Position numbers and translations under genes: made by a program
Notes under the pieces: model-generated
What the model was told of the DNA's origin: nothing
The model's database searches: none
The model's input: the letters and a program-made list of their open reading frames with translations, nothing else
In this document: piece by piece, positions 21,427 to 31,500 of the stretch
Numbering within the stretch: the first letter of the stretch is position 1
Layout of the letters: the number at the start of each line of letters is the position of its first letter
Assembly: GCA_905178155.1 (NCBI GenBank)
Contig: CAJINV010000001.1
Span: forward strand, 4,940,747-5,004,746
From: Amoebophrya sp. A120
Lineage: Eukaryota > Sar > Dinophyceae > Syndiniales > Amoebophryaceae
Length of the DNA: 64,000 nt
Direction of reading: 5' to 3'

Positions 21427-24192
21427 TTATTTTTTGCGCAGCAACGGCATGTGGTGCCCCCATTTTCTCTGAAGGGCTTCTGTGCTGTCCTTCTCCGAGT
21501 CCGTGTCTTCGTCGGCAACCGGTGCCCTTGCAAGGGGAGTGGATTCCTGCCCCATGTCAACTACAGTTTCCCTATCCTTTCGGGCCGAAGCTAATTCTGC
21601 CAGCTCCGCCTTCTCAGACTCCTCTTCTGCATTCAGAAGAGCCAGCAGAAGTTCGCGAAATTTCATTCCGGAAGCACACAACTTCCCCTGATTCACGCTG
21701 GGGCCCAAGATCTTGTTACCGTGCCGATCGTAAAACAGGACAGCTGGCAGAAAGAAAGTGGGTCCGAGCACCCTCTTCGCGAGCGCGAAGTTACGATCCA
21801 CATCTACCTCCGCAAAAACCACTCGCCGACGATGATAAGCGAGGCTCACGGCATAATAGAATTCGTGAAACATGGCGCACGCCTGACACAAGTTGTTGCA
21901 AAACAGCACCGCCTTGATTATTGGCGGTCCCGCTTCCGAAGTTATACCTCCATTGAAAGGAGTCGTCGGCGGAGCCGGCGCATGAAGTGGCCCCTTCGGT
22001 GGTGGAGCCGGATTGTCGTCGTAATGGATGCCAACATCTCCAGTGTGGCGGTTCTTGTACCCCGACTTGCAGTTCGCCGCGCATTGCCCTCGGGTAGATG
22101 AGCACGCAGCGCTGCTGGATGAAGCGCCGAGGAAATTTCGGAGGTCTGCCTTGCTACTAATGGCGCAAGCTGCATCCTGTGATCGGTCCAGCGCAGCGCC
22201 GGAATCTTGGCCCTGGTCGCCGCGCTTGTCGAGCACAATGCCAAGTAGCTGGTGCGCGTCAAACCCGCCATCTGCAGTCGTCGGGGATTCCTCTACGTGG
22301 TCTATCGGAAGAGCAACTTGTGGGAGGTTGGCGTTCAAAGCGTGGCGCGGTGAAGACGTATTTCCCTCCGGCTGCGGCCCCTGGGTGGGCACACTCGACG
22401 AGGACGGGGACCCCACAGCTGACACGGATCCTCCTTCTGCGGCGGCAGCTGCGTCACCAAAACGCCGGCGGCCATAAATGATGATGTCCTCTAACTGGCG
22501 AAGCGAACTGATTTCAATAATGCTGCCTTCATCGTTCAAATTCAATTTGATTTTTGGCACCACGCCCTCAGCTTGTTTTTCCGAAGCGGCCGACGCAGCG
22601 GCGTCCGGATCGTATCTCTTCACAACGCAGAACCCTCTCGCTGTTTTCTTTGTGCCCGGAATGAAATTTTGCTCTGCAAAGAAGTCCAATTCCTCCTCCA
22701 TCCCCGTCACCTTAGTCGCGAACTCCGCTTCACCGTGATCGCTCCTGATTTGGTTTTCTAGCTGTAACTGCGTGTCGATAGCGGCGGCGTGGTCCCGCGT
22801 CTTTTTTTCGGTCTCGTTGAACGTGTAGGGAAAGTGGACCACACTGCTCAGATTCTCCTCTTTTCGGTGCGGGCGAGTCTGGCATGCGGCTGGGTGCCAG
22901 CAGCAAAAAATTGGGCTGCCGTCTCTTAGTGTTGCCGAAAACACGAGTGCGCGCCCTTGTTCTGCGGAGGGTCGCGAAATGCTAAAGATGGCCTGGCGGG
23001 TCGCTTTCCAGTTCTGCACCTCGTCCAATATATCGGACAAATGCAACTTTTGTGATGCTGGAAGTGGTTCTTCATCTTCTTGTTCTTTTGCAGCCTCCTC
23101 CGCAGCGACAGCGCTAGCACTTCCACTTGATGAGGCTGCTGCACTAGCCCCAGCGCGCCGTTTAGCTGCCTCCTCGTCAAGCGCACGCATCTCGCGGGGG
23201 TCCATCTGCAGCTTGAGCTTGTGCTTGGCCTTCATTTGTTCGTCAGCGCTTCCTGTCCGTTCTTGCGCTCCTACAACGCGCGTCGAGGCAAGCAGTTTCT
23301 TCGCCACGCGGTTGCAGTACAAAACCTTTCCAAACTCATCCGGAAGACGAACAGCCGAACTGATGCTTCTCTGATCCTTTTCTCCTCCCAGTCCTTCCGC
23401 TCCCGTAGTACTGTAGGAGGACAATCCAATGTGCCCCGCCCGCGTGCCGTTGTTTGTGGCACCTGCGTCACCCAGACCATTATGGTCGAGTTCGACATCG
23501 TGATCGTAGAGCTGCTTTTCCAGCTCGTTGCCCTGTCGCAGGTCGATCAGAAAGCATGCATTGCGCAGCATGTCCAGATGCTTTTCGTCGCGGACCGTGG
23601 CGCGTCCGAGCGACGCGGCAACGATATCCGCGAAATTACACAACAACAGCGCCGCTTCGTAGGTGATGTCGACGCGCGGGACGTAGTCGATCACGCAGAG
23701 TGCCCCGAGTCGGACCCCCTCCACGATGATGGGGCAGCCGCAGTAGAAGCGGATCTCTATATCTGATTGCACTATCGGGTTGTTCTTGAAACGCGGATCC
23801 AGTCGAGCATCGGGGACATACAGAATTTCAGGGACGTCGCTGAGCAGCGTGTGTGCGCAGAAAGACTTCTGCCGGGTCATTCCACAAGCGCTGCCGGAGA
23901 GCCCGATGTTGGACTTGAACCACTGGCGCTTTTCGTCGATGATGGTCGTCAGAACGATGGGCACCCGAAACAATCCTTTGACCACTCTTGTAACTTCGTC
24001 AATCTCCAAGTCCGGCAAGTCGTCAAGGAGGAGACTGTAGAGGTACCGCAAGCGATCCTGCTCATTATCCGGGAGCCCTACGCCGTAGATTCGGGTACCG
24101 GCAGCATCGAAGCAGGAATGTCGCTCCTCCTCCTCGTTTGCCTCGTTTATCAACTCTATCTCCCTCTTCCGCCCTTCTAGTACCTGATCCAT
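21427..24192 (-). CDS. GAF-domain protein with PAS-like and thioredoxin-like regions
   Basis: Single exon, 921 residues, ATG at 24192. Residues about 55-195 form a GAF domain close to the bacterial type: FRVPIVLTTIIDEKRQWFKS, KSFCAHTLL, VPDARLDPRFKNNP, IRFYCGCPI, LGALCVIDY. Such domains bind small ligands or cyclic nucleotides and often precede signalling outputs. A weaker PAS-like piece (EFGKVLYCNRVAKKLLA) sits near residue 290. Low-complexity linkers follow. Residues about 755-860 resemble a thioredoxin fold, with CQAC at 769 in the CxxC position and a cis-Pro candidate in FFLPAVLFYD, so a redox role is possible. No kinase or cyclase output is visible. It is striking that this gene has no intron while its neighbours are full of introners. 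The combination could reflect a bacterial origin for the GAF part, which is inference. Confidence 0.75.
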   Translation of the reverse strand: MDQVLEGRKREIELINEANEEEERHSCFDAAGTRIYGVGLPDNEQDRLRYLYSLLLDDLPDLEIDEVTRVVKGLFRVPIVLTTIIDEKRQWFKSNIGLSGSACGMTRQKSFCAHTLLSDVPEILYVPDARLDPRFKNNPIVQSDIEIRFYCGCPIIVEGVRLGALCVIDYVPRVDITYEAALLLCNFADIVAASLGRATVRDEKHLDMLRNACFLIDLRQGNELEKQLYDHDVELDHNGLGDAGATNNGTRAGHIGLSSYSTTGAEGLGGEKDQRSISSAVRLPDEFGKVLYCNRVAKKLLASTRVVGAQERTGSADEQMKAKHKLKLQMDPREMRALDEEAAKRRAGASAAASSSGSASAVAAEEAAKEQEDEEPLPASQKLHLSDILDEVQNWKATRQAIFSISRPSAEQGRALVFSATLRDGSPIFCCWHPAACQTRPHRKEENLSSVVHFPYTFNETEKKTRDHAAAIDTQLQLENQIRSDHGEAEFATKVTGMEEELDFFAEQNFIPGTKKTARGFCVVKRYDPDAAASAASEKQAEGVVPKIKLNLNDEGSIIEISSLRQLEDIIIYGRRRFGDAAAAAEGGSVSAVGSPSSSSVPTQGPQPEGNTSSPRHALNANLPQVALPIDHVEESPTTADGGFDAHQLLGIVLDKRGDQGQDSGAALDRSQDAACAISSKADLRNFLGASSSSAACSSTRGQCAANCKSGYKNRHTGDVGIHYDDNPAPPPKGPLHAPAPPTTPFNGGITSEAGPPIIKAVLFCNNLCQACAMFHEFYYAVSLAYHRRRVVFAEVDVDRNFALAKRVLGPTFFLPAVLFYDRHGNKILGPSVNQGKLCASGMKFRELLLALLNAEEESEKAELAELASARKDRETVVDMGQESTPLARAPVADEDTDSEKDSTEALQRKWGHHMPLLRKK

Positions 24193-24498
24193 GATGTAAT
24201 TAAATTTGGGTAGTATTTGCTATATGATATCGTGGGGCGAACACAAAATGAAACTTCTCCCCAAATCCGCAGAGCGCTGGCGCCCCTCGACGGGCTGACG
24301 GCTTTACTTCGTATGTTCGTACGGTCCCGGGCAAATTCCGATGTTGTTGCATCGGAATTCTGTGTACAAAAATGGGGCCCACAGAGGTGGTTAGCCCATT
24401 CCGGCCCGCACGGGGTTCGCGCTGAAACTGTGCGACCTAGTCCCATTTGTCGTGATGCCTAGAAGTAGAATGTGATGTCTGTAATGCGTTGCTTAGAT
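24193..24498. other. intergenic, 5' flank of the GAF gene
   Basis: I see no gene, repeat or introner here. Confidence 0.5.
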
Positions 24499-24996
24499 TC
24501 AGAATGAATTAGGTACCGTGTGGGCGGCAGGAGCGCACGGCGCACGATTCTTCGTGTCTTGTGTCGCATCATGCGGAGGTGCCAGAGGGCTGGTTCCGGT
24601 AGTGGTCTCCGCATCTCGTTCTCGCTCGTCACTGCCATCGCTCACCATAATTGCTGCCCCCGAGCCCATCGCGGACTCAGGCACGGCACCCAAGGAGCCT
24701 GATGTTCTAGTAGTGCCAAACAAATCCGACGGGCTCTTCGAAGGCGTTTCCGCTTGTGACGGCTGCGATGTCGCCAAGAACTTCTTCTGCGTCTTCATCC
24801 CCGCCAGCTGCGCAGCTTGCTGTGTCAGCAACAAAAGCAACGCTAGACCTGTCGTCTTCGACACTGAAGCAGCTGGAGGCCTACTTCCGCTTCTCCGTCG
24901 CTGCGGAGACGAGTTGAGCACCCCACGGAAAACGTCAACTCTTTTCGTGCAGCTGCACCCACTGCAGCTTTTCGTACTTTTTTGCCCCTCTCCCAT
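24499..24996 (-). CDS. hypothetical protein, 165 residues
   Basis: The ATG is at 24996. The product has a Cys-containing N-terminus (CSGCSCTKR), a short hydrophobic run (GLALLLLLTQQAAQLAG) at about 50-66 and a long Ser/Thr/Pro/Ala-rich rest. The run is too far in for a classical signal peptide. I recognise no family. Composition alone does not prove that it is coding, and it could be one exon of a larger gene. Confidence 0.3.
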   Translation of the reverse strand: MGEGQKSTKSCSGCSCTKRVDVFRGVLNSSPQRRRSGSRPPAASVSKTTGLALLLLLTQQAAQLAGMKTQKKFLATSQPSQAETPSKSPSDLFGTTRTSGSLGAVPESAMGSGAAIMVSDGSDERERDAETTTGTSPLAPPHDATQDTKNRAPCAPAAHTVPNSF

Positions 24997-25429
24997 TTTG
25001 TTTGATTTTTTTCCACCTGTAGTGCAGTGTGGGAGAGGATGTCCTAAATGGAGGAGACAGCCGAAGCCTGCTCGAAGCGATGTCGTCTAAAGGTCGGTCG
25101 TGAGCGCGAACCTAGCCTTGCCAGTACAAAGCTGGGAAGATGTTCTTGCTTGTAAGTAGTCTTGTCCGCGCCACAGGTGATGGATGCCGCCCTCACCACG
25201 AATTTATGAGCGGGCACAGCGTTGTAGTTTCAAACTACATGACGGGGCTAAATTCCGCGAGCATTGTGTTGAAGTCGCAATTTTGAATTTTCTTCGAGTA
25301 GTCTGGGGCATCGACGGAACTTGACGCTCCGCTAAGTCTATCAAGTAGGCACCGGAGTGAAAGAACAGGCGACTGTAGGCAAAGATATGGCAAGAAATCG
25401 CTATCACTAGTAGCCACGCGGGTGTAGAG

Positions 25430-25490
25430 GCTGTAGTACATCAAAGTTAAGAAAAACAATTGTAGTACATCAAAGTTAAGAAAAACAAAA
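25430..25490. repeat. two-copy direct repeat, 29-bp period
   Basis: TGTAGTACATCAAAGTTAAG plus eight A/C-rich bases occurs at 25432 and again at 25461, immediately adjacent. It lies in otherwise featureless sequence between small ORFs. Confidence 0.8.
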
Positions 25491-25676
25491 ACTGTTGGAC
25501 TTGGATGCGGCTAGATTTACATAAACAAACGCAGTTCCGTCGGTTTCGCAAGGTCGGTATCTGCTTTGAACAACGTCAATGAATAAAATTTGTCGTGTAG
25601 CTTGTTGTCTTGTGCTCAAGAAGAAGGTTTTACTGTTTCGAGTATGAATCTTGCGTTGGGCCGAGCGATTGATTGT

Positions 25677-25883
25677 TCATAGATCCATATCCAACTCAGT
25701 ATTCTTGTATTGTATTTGATCCGCTTCTTGTTTCCAACAGACGCGGCGCTCGCTCTTCGGCCAGGCTGTACTTGCAATGATCCGCCTGTCAACGCAGTTG
25801 TGGGAGCCAGACGTACCAGCAACACACAACGTCAAGTAGAGAAGCAGAAGGAGAACAACGTGCATGAAGGAAAGCGGGCGCAT
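25677..25883 (-). CDS. small putative secreted protein or first exon
   Basis: From the ATG at 25883 the product is 68 residues with a textbook signal peptide: a Met-Arg start, the core VVLLLLLYLTLCVAG, then a plausible cleavage site before GTSGSHNC. The mature part is short and has two cysteines (HNCVD, RRVCWK). It may be a genuine small secreted protein or exon 1 of a gene whose other exons I cannot place. No family is recognised. Confidence 0.4.
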   Translation of the reverse strand: MRPLSFMHVVLLLLLYLTLCVAGTSGSHNCVDRRIIASTAWPKSERRVCWKQEADQIQYKNTELDMDL

Positions 25884-26244
25884 TGATGTGCGGACCTGCT
25901 TCGCGCACTTGGTTCCTTAATGTAGCAGTATTATTCAAGGGTCGTGCACACCAGGTGAACTAACAACATCCAACTCAGTCAACTCTGAGAAAACAAGCTA
26001 ATTTCGACGCACCTCTGAAGACAAACCATAGGACCTTGCAGGGAAAAATGGCTCAACAACTAGAGATGAATCAATTATAAAATCTATTCCATGTCTATCA
26101 GACGAAACGCGGCAACGATATTCTACATTTCTTTCACGCTCATCGTCAACATCCTCATGATGTTCCTCAAATTTGCAACAATAAACAAACATTGTACAAA
26201 TAATCCATGAAATAAATAGAAATTAACAAACTGCCAAGGATCGG
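25884..26244. other. intergenic, AT-rich
   Basis: Nothing supportable is seen apart from short frames. Confidence 0.5.
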
Positions 26245-26802
26245 TCACAGTCGACATTGCTCCGAGATTAGTCGACGCTTTTCGACGAGATGGCGTCTGT
26301 TATTGAGTTTTGATTTTTCATTTTTTTCTAAAGAAAGTTTTGTTGAATTATTTGATGAATTACAATTATCCGGTTTTTCTTTTTCAACATTTTTTTCTTT
26401 CCGGAAATAATACGCTGACAATACGCAAACCGTTCCTGAAAAAGCGAATAGGACTAGAGAAAAACTTAAATTGGACTTACCGTCGTTTGCAGCCCGCTTT
26501 TTCGACGCCCTGCTCCGCGAAATGGCTTCTTCTTCTCCATCCTCGCTCCTGGGCTGCACTCGGCTACCGGACAGATGCGCCACGGGACGGCTCTTGATGG
26601 CCCGTTCCTTGCGGGTCTCCAGCGGCGCCAGGATTGTCAGGTCCACCTTGGTCTTCTCGTTATGCGTGTCAAATGGAAAAATATTATCGATAGTGACTTC
26701 CATCATGTCATCAACACCTCGTGGAATCTTGTTCAATGCCATTGATGAACAAGATTCCACGTCGGTATTTTTGGGTGTCTCATCTAGTACAGAGGATTTC
26801 AT
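26245..26802 (-). CDS. hypothetical protein or C-terminal exons, with a likely 45-nt GT-AG intron
   Basis: The ATG at 26802 opens a polar, acidic then basic protein (EVTIDNIFPFDTHNEKTKV ... RKKRA-type segments) ending in an Asn/Lys-rich tail. An apparent membrane span near 26450 is probably an intron: the minus strand reads ACG|GTAAGTCC ... CTTTTTCAG|GAACGG, 45 nt long with a pyrimidine-rich end. Removing it keeps the frame because 45 is a multiple of three. It may join ORFs upstream (27.2 and 27.5 kb) into one gene, but I could not find clean splice sites for that. The family is unknown. Confidence 0.4.
   Translation of the reverse strand: MKSSVLDETPKNTDVESCSSMALNKIPRGVDDMMEVTIDNIFPFDTHNEKTKVDLTILAPLETRKERAIKSRPVAHLSGSRVQPRSEDGEEEAISRSRASKKRAANDGKSNLSFSLVLFAFSGTVCVLSAYYFRKEKNVEKEKPDNCNSSNNSTKLSLEKNEKSKLNNRRHLVEKRRLISEQCRL
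26720..26761. repeat. 16-bp inverted repeat (hairpin) within an open frame
   Basis: GTGGAATCTTGTTCA at 26721-26735 is followed after ten bases by its exact complement at 26746-26760; one more flanking base pair extends the stem to 16 bp. There is no TAT/ATA end or TSD, so it is not an introner. Confidence 0.8.
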
Positions 26803-26853
26803 CGTGATGATGATAGATGAGCAATGTGGTCACATGATCTGCATGAGCTATGC

Positions 26854-27207
26854 CTATGGTGCTGTTCTCGACGTCGCCCGATCTCTACCACGTCGCCCTC
26901 GAGCTCGGGGCTGCTTCATTGTCAAATCAATAAATGCATGGAAATGATGGACGCGTCTTTCACTATCAAAAGTGATGTTCATTTTTTCTCTCTCGTAGTC
27001 CAGGACGAATTTGTAGAGCCCCGTGGAGAACCGCTCGGGAGCTGCAATGCACCACAAAAGCATGAGGAAGAAGATGCTCGAAAAGGTGCAGATTCGACGG
27101 ACCCACACCAGCGTCGGTGTCTCATCCAGGGATTCCTGATTCCTTCGCGCCGCCAGGATATGCTTCAGAGCAAACTGTGTACAAGTTGAAGTGAGATGAT
27201 TTTTCAT
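26854..27207 (-). CDS. possible exon of a secretory-pathway protein
   Basis: The frame contains RFSTGLYKFVLDYEREKMN, faintly like the GLYKFC-type strand of GOLD/p24 cargo-receptor domains. The match is by eye and weak. A hydrophobic stretch before it (IFFLMLLWCIAA) ends in a pyrimidine-rich CATTGCAG on the minus strand, which could equally be an intron 3' end. It is listed only because it lies between two other plausible exons on the same strand. Confidence 0.22.
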   Translation of the reverse strand: MKNHLTSTCTQFALKHILAARRNQESLDETPTLVWVRRICTFSSIFFLMLLWCIAAPERFSTGLYKFVLDYEREKMNITFDSERRVHHFHAFIDLTMKQPRARGRRGRDRATSRTAP

Positions 27208-27291
27208 TCATTGATTGTGTTTGACCCTTTAATTTAATAGGTGCCAGCATTTTCATATTTCTTTATGATCTCATGCTTATCCTGGCTGCAG

Positions 27292-27576
27292 CTAGAGTAG
27301 CAGCGGCGAAAACAAGGGACAGAATCGAAAGAAACACCAGGAAAAAAAAGAAAGAACCACTGGAATCTTGTCCTTCGCCCATTCCGGAGCAAATTCATTG
27401 GTGTGATTGCATTTCTTCGGTAACAACTCGAAGATTGTGGTCTTGCTGTTGCTCTCCCCGGTTTCAGTTTGTGCGAGCTTCCTCCCGGAAATAGCCGGTA
27501 CTAAATGCAGACCAACCAGAAGAAACGAAAGAAAAATTCGGGCCCTCGTCATCTTCCTGTTCTTGCCCTTGGTCAT
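27292..27576 (-). CDS. putative signal-peptide-bearing first exon
   Basis: From the ATG at 27576, or an internal ATG eight codons later, the product begins with a basic start and the hydrophobic core IFLSFLLVGLHLVPAISG, a convincing signal peptide. KTTIFELLPKKCNHTNEF follows. The end of the frame is very hydrophobic and pyrimidine-rich in the DNA, so it is probably intron. It could be exon 1 of a gene including the two downstream frames; the linkage is not shown. Confidence 0.35.
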   Translation of the reverse strand: MTKGKNRKMTRARIFLSFLLVGLHLVPAISGRKLAQTETGESNSKTTIFELLPKKCNHTNEFAPEWAKDKIPVVLSFFSWCFFRFCPLFSPLLL

Positions 27577-28525
27577 GGATCGGCAGATGGGTACTGGTAC
27601 TTTGGTGTTAGAATTTCCTTGAAATTCTTGACAAGCATATCAAGCTATCCTTCCACACAAGTGAAAATTTTAAAAAAAAGGCGCCGGCTACAGGTATGAT
27701 GATCATAGGAATCACCTATTTGAAGTTTTCCGGGGGTGTCTGCACCCAGAGGACTTCAACTAGTGCGAAATTTCTTTCACGATAAGACCACGGGCACGAT
27801 GTACTTCTGTTTTTTGTAAACGAGAATATATAATACCACGAAGATGAGACGACCAAAAATCAAGACCGCTTGGTTGACGAATACGACCCGGCTCCCATGA
27901 AAACTACGAATTAATTCGAGAAGGCTGAATAACAACTGATAATCACAATCGGGTACTGATGTGATACTCAATTACAGCGGAGCTACTTACTTCCTTGTTC
28001 GTTCACCACGAGCGAAAATTTCGACAATTACAATGAGATGGAGAGAGGCCGCGATATTAGAGGTGAGATGGAAATAACGACAAACATTGAGATCAAGAAA
28101 TGAAGATGGAGTCGTCAAATTTGATCCTTCATGGACGATCGATGCGTTGCAAGTCATCTTACTTTTCTAGTATCACCTCCGCCATCGACAAAGATAACAC
28201 AAGCACCACCTGACCCTCCATCGAGGCATACAACTCCTTCGTCATGCCTTCGTTTCTCAATTGAAAAAGTTCTGCGCGTTCTTGCTAAATTCGATTCCAT
28301 TGCGAAAACGGTAGGTATTGAGTCTCCTTTACAGTCGTGACTTTAGCATTTTCCTTCTTTTGCAGTTCTTATCGTACCATCCTTCACACAGACAGCTGCA
28401 CGAGCAACCAGCAACTCTATTTTTCGATGCAAAGCACATCAAGGCTGCTTTTTGGAAATTTTCATTTTGGTATTTATCAAAAAGTATCGATTCCCAATGT
28501 TGGTACCATCCCTTTATTTCATTCA
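27577..28525. other. intergenic between the kinesin 3' end and the small secretory ORFs
   Basis: AT-rich, with only short frames. No repeat or introner is seen. Confidence 0.5.
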
Positions 28526-31500
28526 CTACTCTTCCCCAAGCAGCATCCGTCGTTGGTCGAGCAGCTTGGCCAGGAGTTCGTTCTCCTGTTCCGCGCCCAC
28601 CAAGACCTGTCCCTGCACCGTGTGCGTGATGGTTTCCTTCTTGGAATTTCCGTCGTCCGCAAAAATTTCCACCGCGCCCTTGCCCCCGAGCTCCATTTCC
28701 TCGTCCGTGTTCAGCTGCGTCGGGTTCGTGTCCATGGCGTCCACTACATCGCTGCGTTTTATCTCTCGCCACTCCCATATAACCCGCTCAGGTGGTACAG
28801 TCTCAAGCGTTGCAATAGAATATGCAAATCTGTGATGCAGGAGTGCATGACCTAGCCAAGTCTCATAGGATTGCGCATGACAAGTTCCGGAGCCCCAAAC
28901 CTGACGACGAGCTGGCGAAACTTGTATTGCGAAAGGTGGAACGCTGTGCGAGTCTGCCATGCTCATCATGCAACACAAATTCCAGATTCTATTGTAACGT
29001 TTGAGATTGTAACGTTTGAGCAAGTCATATCCCACCGCTCCTTCTTCTTGATCTCCTTCTGCACCTCCTGGATGCGGAGATCCAACACCCGCACGCTCTC
29101 CGACAGCGCGTTGCCGCTTTGCTGCTTGGTCTTGTCCAGGTAGGTGGCGAACCCGCCCAATTGGCGGCAGTTCTCGCCGAACCGCAGACTGGCGATGCTC
29201 TCGACCGCGTTCGCGTCCTCGGCGCCGGCGCAGATCACGCACAGCAGGTTGCGGGACAGCAAGCTCGGGCGCATGATTATCCCACGAAAAAAGTGTTACA
29301 GTTACACATTTGTTGGAGTTTCTGCATCACAAATTTTCTCTGTGTGACACAGAAAACTTGTAATGCGAAGATCATAAGGGAAAACAGGAAGGAGGCGCGG
29401 CTCGTAAGCATTTCCAGCATGAGAAAGGTTGTCTGTGTTGCCGGTCTTGCATAGACTATGTGTGTAACTGTAACACTTTTTTCTTGCGATAATGATCTGG
29501 GTCAGCTTGCTGTCGTAAAACGGGATGCGGGGAAGGTCTTGTGCTATGGATTGTAAAAATGTCTGGGTCTGGAAGAATGGAAGGTCTGTCATGCTCTGCC
29601 AGCATGACCCCAAAGTCTGTCATGCACGTTACCCAAGAGCCTCGTTTTTCTGTCATGCAGAAACGCAGTTTGTCATGCAGACCAGGCAACACCTCGAAGC
29701 TCAGAAACTTGTCATGCTGAGCCAGCACTTGTGGCCGCCTCATGATACGCCAACCAGCATCACAAGTTTCCAGACCCAGACATTTTTGCATTTGATATGT
29801 TCGGTCTGGACACGACCATTCTCGTTCGTTTCTAGCAGTGCCGCGATGCAGCGCTTCAAGGAAAGGAGCCCCAAGTTGATGAAAGCCGTCTCCTGCACGC
29901 GGGTATGGAGAGAAAAAAGTTGAGACCCTGACGCTCTGAGACCTAAGCCAACGAATCACGACGGCAGCGTGGTTTTCTTGTGTTGAGAATGAGGGAAAAA
30001 AAATAAGCATAGCGTCGCGATTTCGATTTCTGGACTTTTTTGGGGGATCCGCCCGCTCCCCGGGGATCGATCCGCCCATTCCCCGGGGATCCGCCTGTTC
30101 TCCGGGGATCCGCCCGGTGCCCGGGGATCCGCCCGCTCCCCGGGGATCCGCCTTCGGCCAGGGGATCCACCCGCCCCCCGGGGATCCGCCTTCGCCCAGG
30201 GGATCCACCCGTTCCCCGGGGATCCGCACGCTCCCCGGGGATCCGCCTTCGCCCAGGAGCCCACCCGTTCCCCGGGGATCCGCCTGTTACTCGGTGATCC
30301 GCCCGCTCCCCGGGGGTCCGCACCCACGCTCCCCGGGGATCCGCCTTCGCCCCGGGGATCCGCCCGCGCCCCGGGGGTCCATCCGCTTCCCGGGGATCCG
30401 CACGCTTTCCGGGGATCCGCCTTCGCCCAGGGGATCCGCCCGCGCCCCGGGGGTCCGTCCGCTTCCCGGGGATCCGCCTTCGCCCAGGGGATCCGTCCGC
30501 TTCCCGGGGATCCGCCTGCTACCCGGGGATCCGCCCGTTCCCCCGGGATCCGCCTTCGCCCAGGGGGTCCGCCGGCTTCCCGCGGGATCCACCTGTTCTC
30601 CGGGGGATCCGCACGCCCCCCGGGGATCCGCCTGCTTTCCGGGGGATCCGCCCTGTTCCCGGGGAAATCCGCCCGGCTGAGGTAGTGCGTACCACGGGGG
30701 AAAGGGCACGACAGACGACACAAATTGGGCCAGGGGATTCCGGAGAGGATTTTGGAGTCCCCGGAGGAATCCCCTCCGGAATCCCCTCCCGAAATCGACG
30801 CTGTGCCGCCGGGGAAAGACCGCGAAGCAGGGACGGCGCGAATCCGGTCCGAGGACTCCGGAGAGGATTTTGGAATCCTCTGCGGAATCCTCTGGGGAAT
30901 CCTCTCCCGAAATCGAGGCAATGCCGTCGGGGAAAGGGCGCGAAAGAGGGCTCAACTTGGGCCAGAGGATTCCGGAGAGAATTTTGGAATCCTCTCCGGA
31001 ATCCTCTGTGGAATCCTCCCCCGAAATCGAGGTAGTGCCGTCGGGGAAAGGCCGCGAAAGACGGCTCAACTTGGGCCAGAGGATTCCGGGGAGGATTTTG
31101 GAATCCTCTCCGGAATCCTCTGTGGAATCCTCTCTCGAAATCGAGGTAGTGCCGTCGGGGGAAGGGCGCGAAAGACGGCTCAACTTGGGCCAGAGGATTC
31201 CGGAGGGGATTTTGGAATCCTCTCCAGAAACCTCTGTGGAATCCTCCCCCGAAATCGAGGCAGTGCCGTCGGGGAAAGGGCGCGAAAGGCGGCCCAACTT
31301 GGGCCAGAGGATTCCGGAGAGGATTTTGGAATCCTCTCCGGAATCCTCTGTGGAATCCTCTCCCGAAATCGAGGCCACAACATCGGGGGAAGGCCCTCCG
31401 AGGCGGACCAAATTGGGCCAGAAACGAAATCCGCGAGGCAAATTCCGCGGGAAATGTGCGCCGGTTTGCCGGGGCCGCCAGGTTGCTCGCAATCCGCAGC

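Noticed and set aside
26440-26500. Transmembrane helix in the hypothetical protein at 26245-26802
   Set aside because: The hydrophobic stretch coincides with a good 45-nt GTAAGT...TTTTTCAG intron.
30045-30680. CRISPR-like array
   Set aside because: The 19-bp units are contiguous with no unique spacers, and the genome is eukaryotic.
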